Of a DNA stretch of 6,090 nucleotides, positions 5,981 through 6,090 are shown in pieces. The stretch is from NCBI GenBank assembly GCA_039810245.1, contig JBDHWQ010000054.1, forward strand, positions 1-6,090, written 5' to 3'. A program made the translations under genes and the position numbers. Within the stretch, counting starts at the first letter, position 1, and every line of letters starts with the position of its first letter. The DNA is from CALDSL01 sp039810245. GTDB taxonomy: Bacteria; Chloroflexota; Anaerolineae; Anaerolineales; Anaerolineaceae. The notes under the pieces were generated by a model. The model made no database searches. It saw nothing but the letters and a program-made list of their open reading frames with translations, and was not told the origin of the DNA.

Positions 5981-6090
5981 TTACTTGGGCCAGGCAGCGT
6001 CAATTTCCTGCAACGCCTGGTCTTCTTCGATGTTACCCGACACGAAGTCGGTCATCTTCTTCCAGAACGCGCCCGAACCAACCGCGCCCG
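5981..6090 (-). CDS. ABC sugar-binding protein, C-terminal fragment (cut by window edge)
   Basis: Only the last 35 codons and the TAA stop (5983-5981) are in the window; the 5' end lies beyond 6090. The visible tail contains GSGAFWKKMTDFVSG, then a short acidic stretch and LQEIDAAWPK at the very end. A GAFW...VSG...I-AAWP ending is characteristic of family 1 extracellular solute-binding proteins of carbohydrate importers. Its position directly upstream of MalF- and MalG-type permease genes on the same strand supports this. The protein would be an exported lipoprotein or periplasmic/cell-surface protein that captures the sugar and delivers it to the permeases. Signal peptide, lipobox and ligand pocket cannot be seen. 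The operon promoter is presumably upstream of this gene, outside the window. Confidence 0.85.
   Translation of the reverse strand, partial: GAVGSGAFWKKMTDFVSGNIEEDQALQEIDAAWPK

Overview
The window is GC-rich bacterial chromosome (by eye about 60% GC or a little more), densely coded, with Shine-Dalgarno sites in front of most genes. No phage, insertion sequence, CRISPR array, tRNA or rRNA is visible. The sugar transporter architecture, the amylosucrase and the GC-rich codon use would fit a Chloroflexota (Anaerolineae-type) genome. That placement is an impression, not a proof; other GC-rich environmental bacteria are possible.

Left part, plus strand (1-1555). A ketopantoate-reductase-family NADP-dependent dehydrogenase (73-990) is followed by about 200 bases holding a possible 17-codon mini-ORF, two or three small hairpins and weak promoter-like sites. 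Then comes a small DUF1801/YdhG-like protein (1193-1555). Nothing links these two genes to the sugar operon.

Right part, minus strand (1562-6090). A sugar operon reads from right to left: the C-terminal end of an ABC sugar-binding protein (cut by the window edge at 6090), a MalF-type permease, a MalG-type permease overlapping it by one base (TAATG), and a complete GH13 amylosucrase. The amylosucrase carries every catalytic and sucrose-pocket residue I can place against the Neisseria polysaccharea enzyme. No ATPase gene is present; such carbohydrate importers often share an ATPase encoded elsewhere. The simplest model is that sucrose (or a related glucoside) is captured outside and imported. 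Cytoplasmic amylosucrase then transfers its glucosyl unit onto an alpha-1,4-glucan and releases fructose.

The operon is punctuated by two perfect intercistronic hairpins without U-tracts: a 12-bp stem after the binding-protein gene and a 15-bp stem just before the amylosucrase. They look like devices for differential expression within one transcript. The amylosucrase gene ends only six bases from the end of the converging DUF1801 gene. No wholly new system is evident; the best leads are the operon logic, the two hairpins and the unusual active site of the reductase-family protein.
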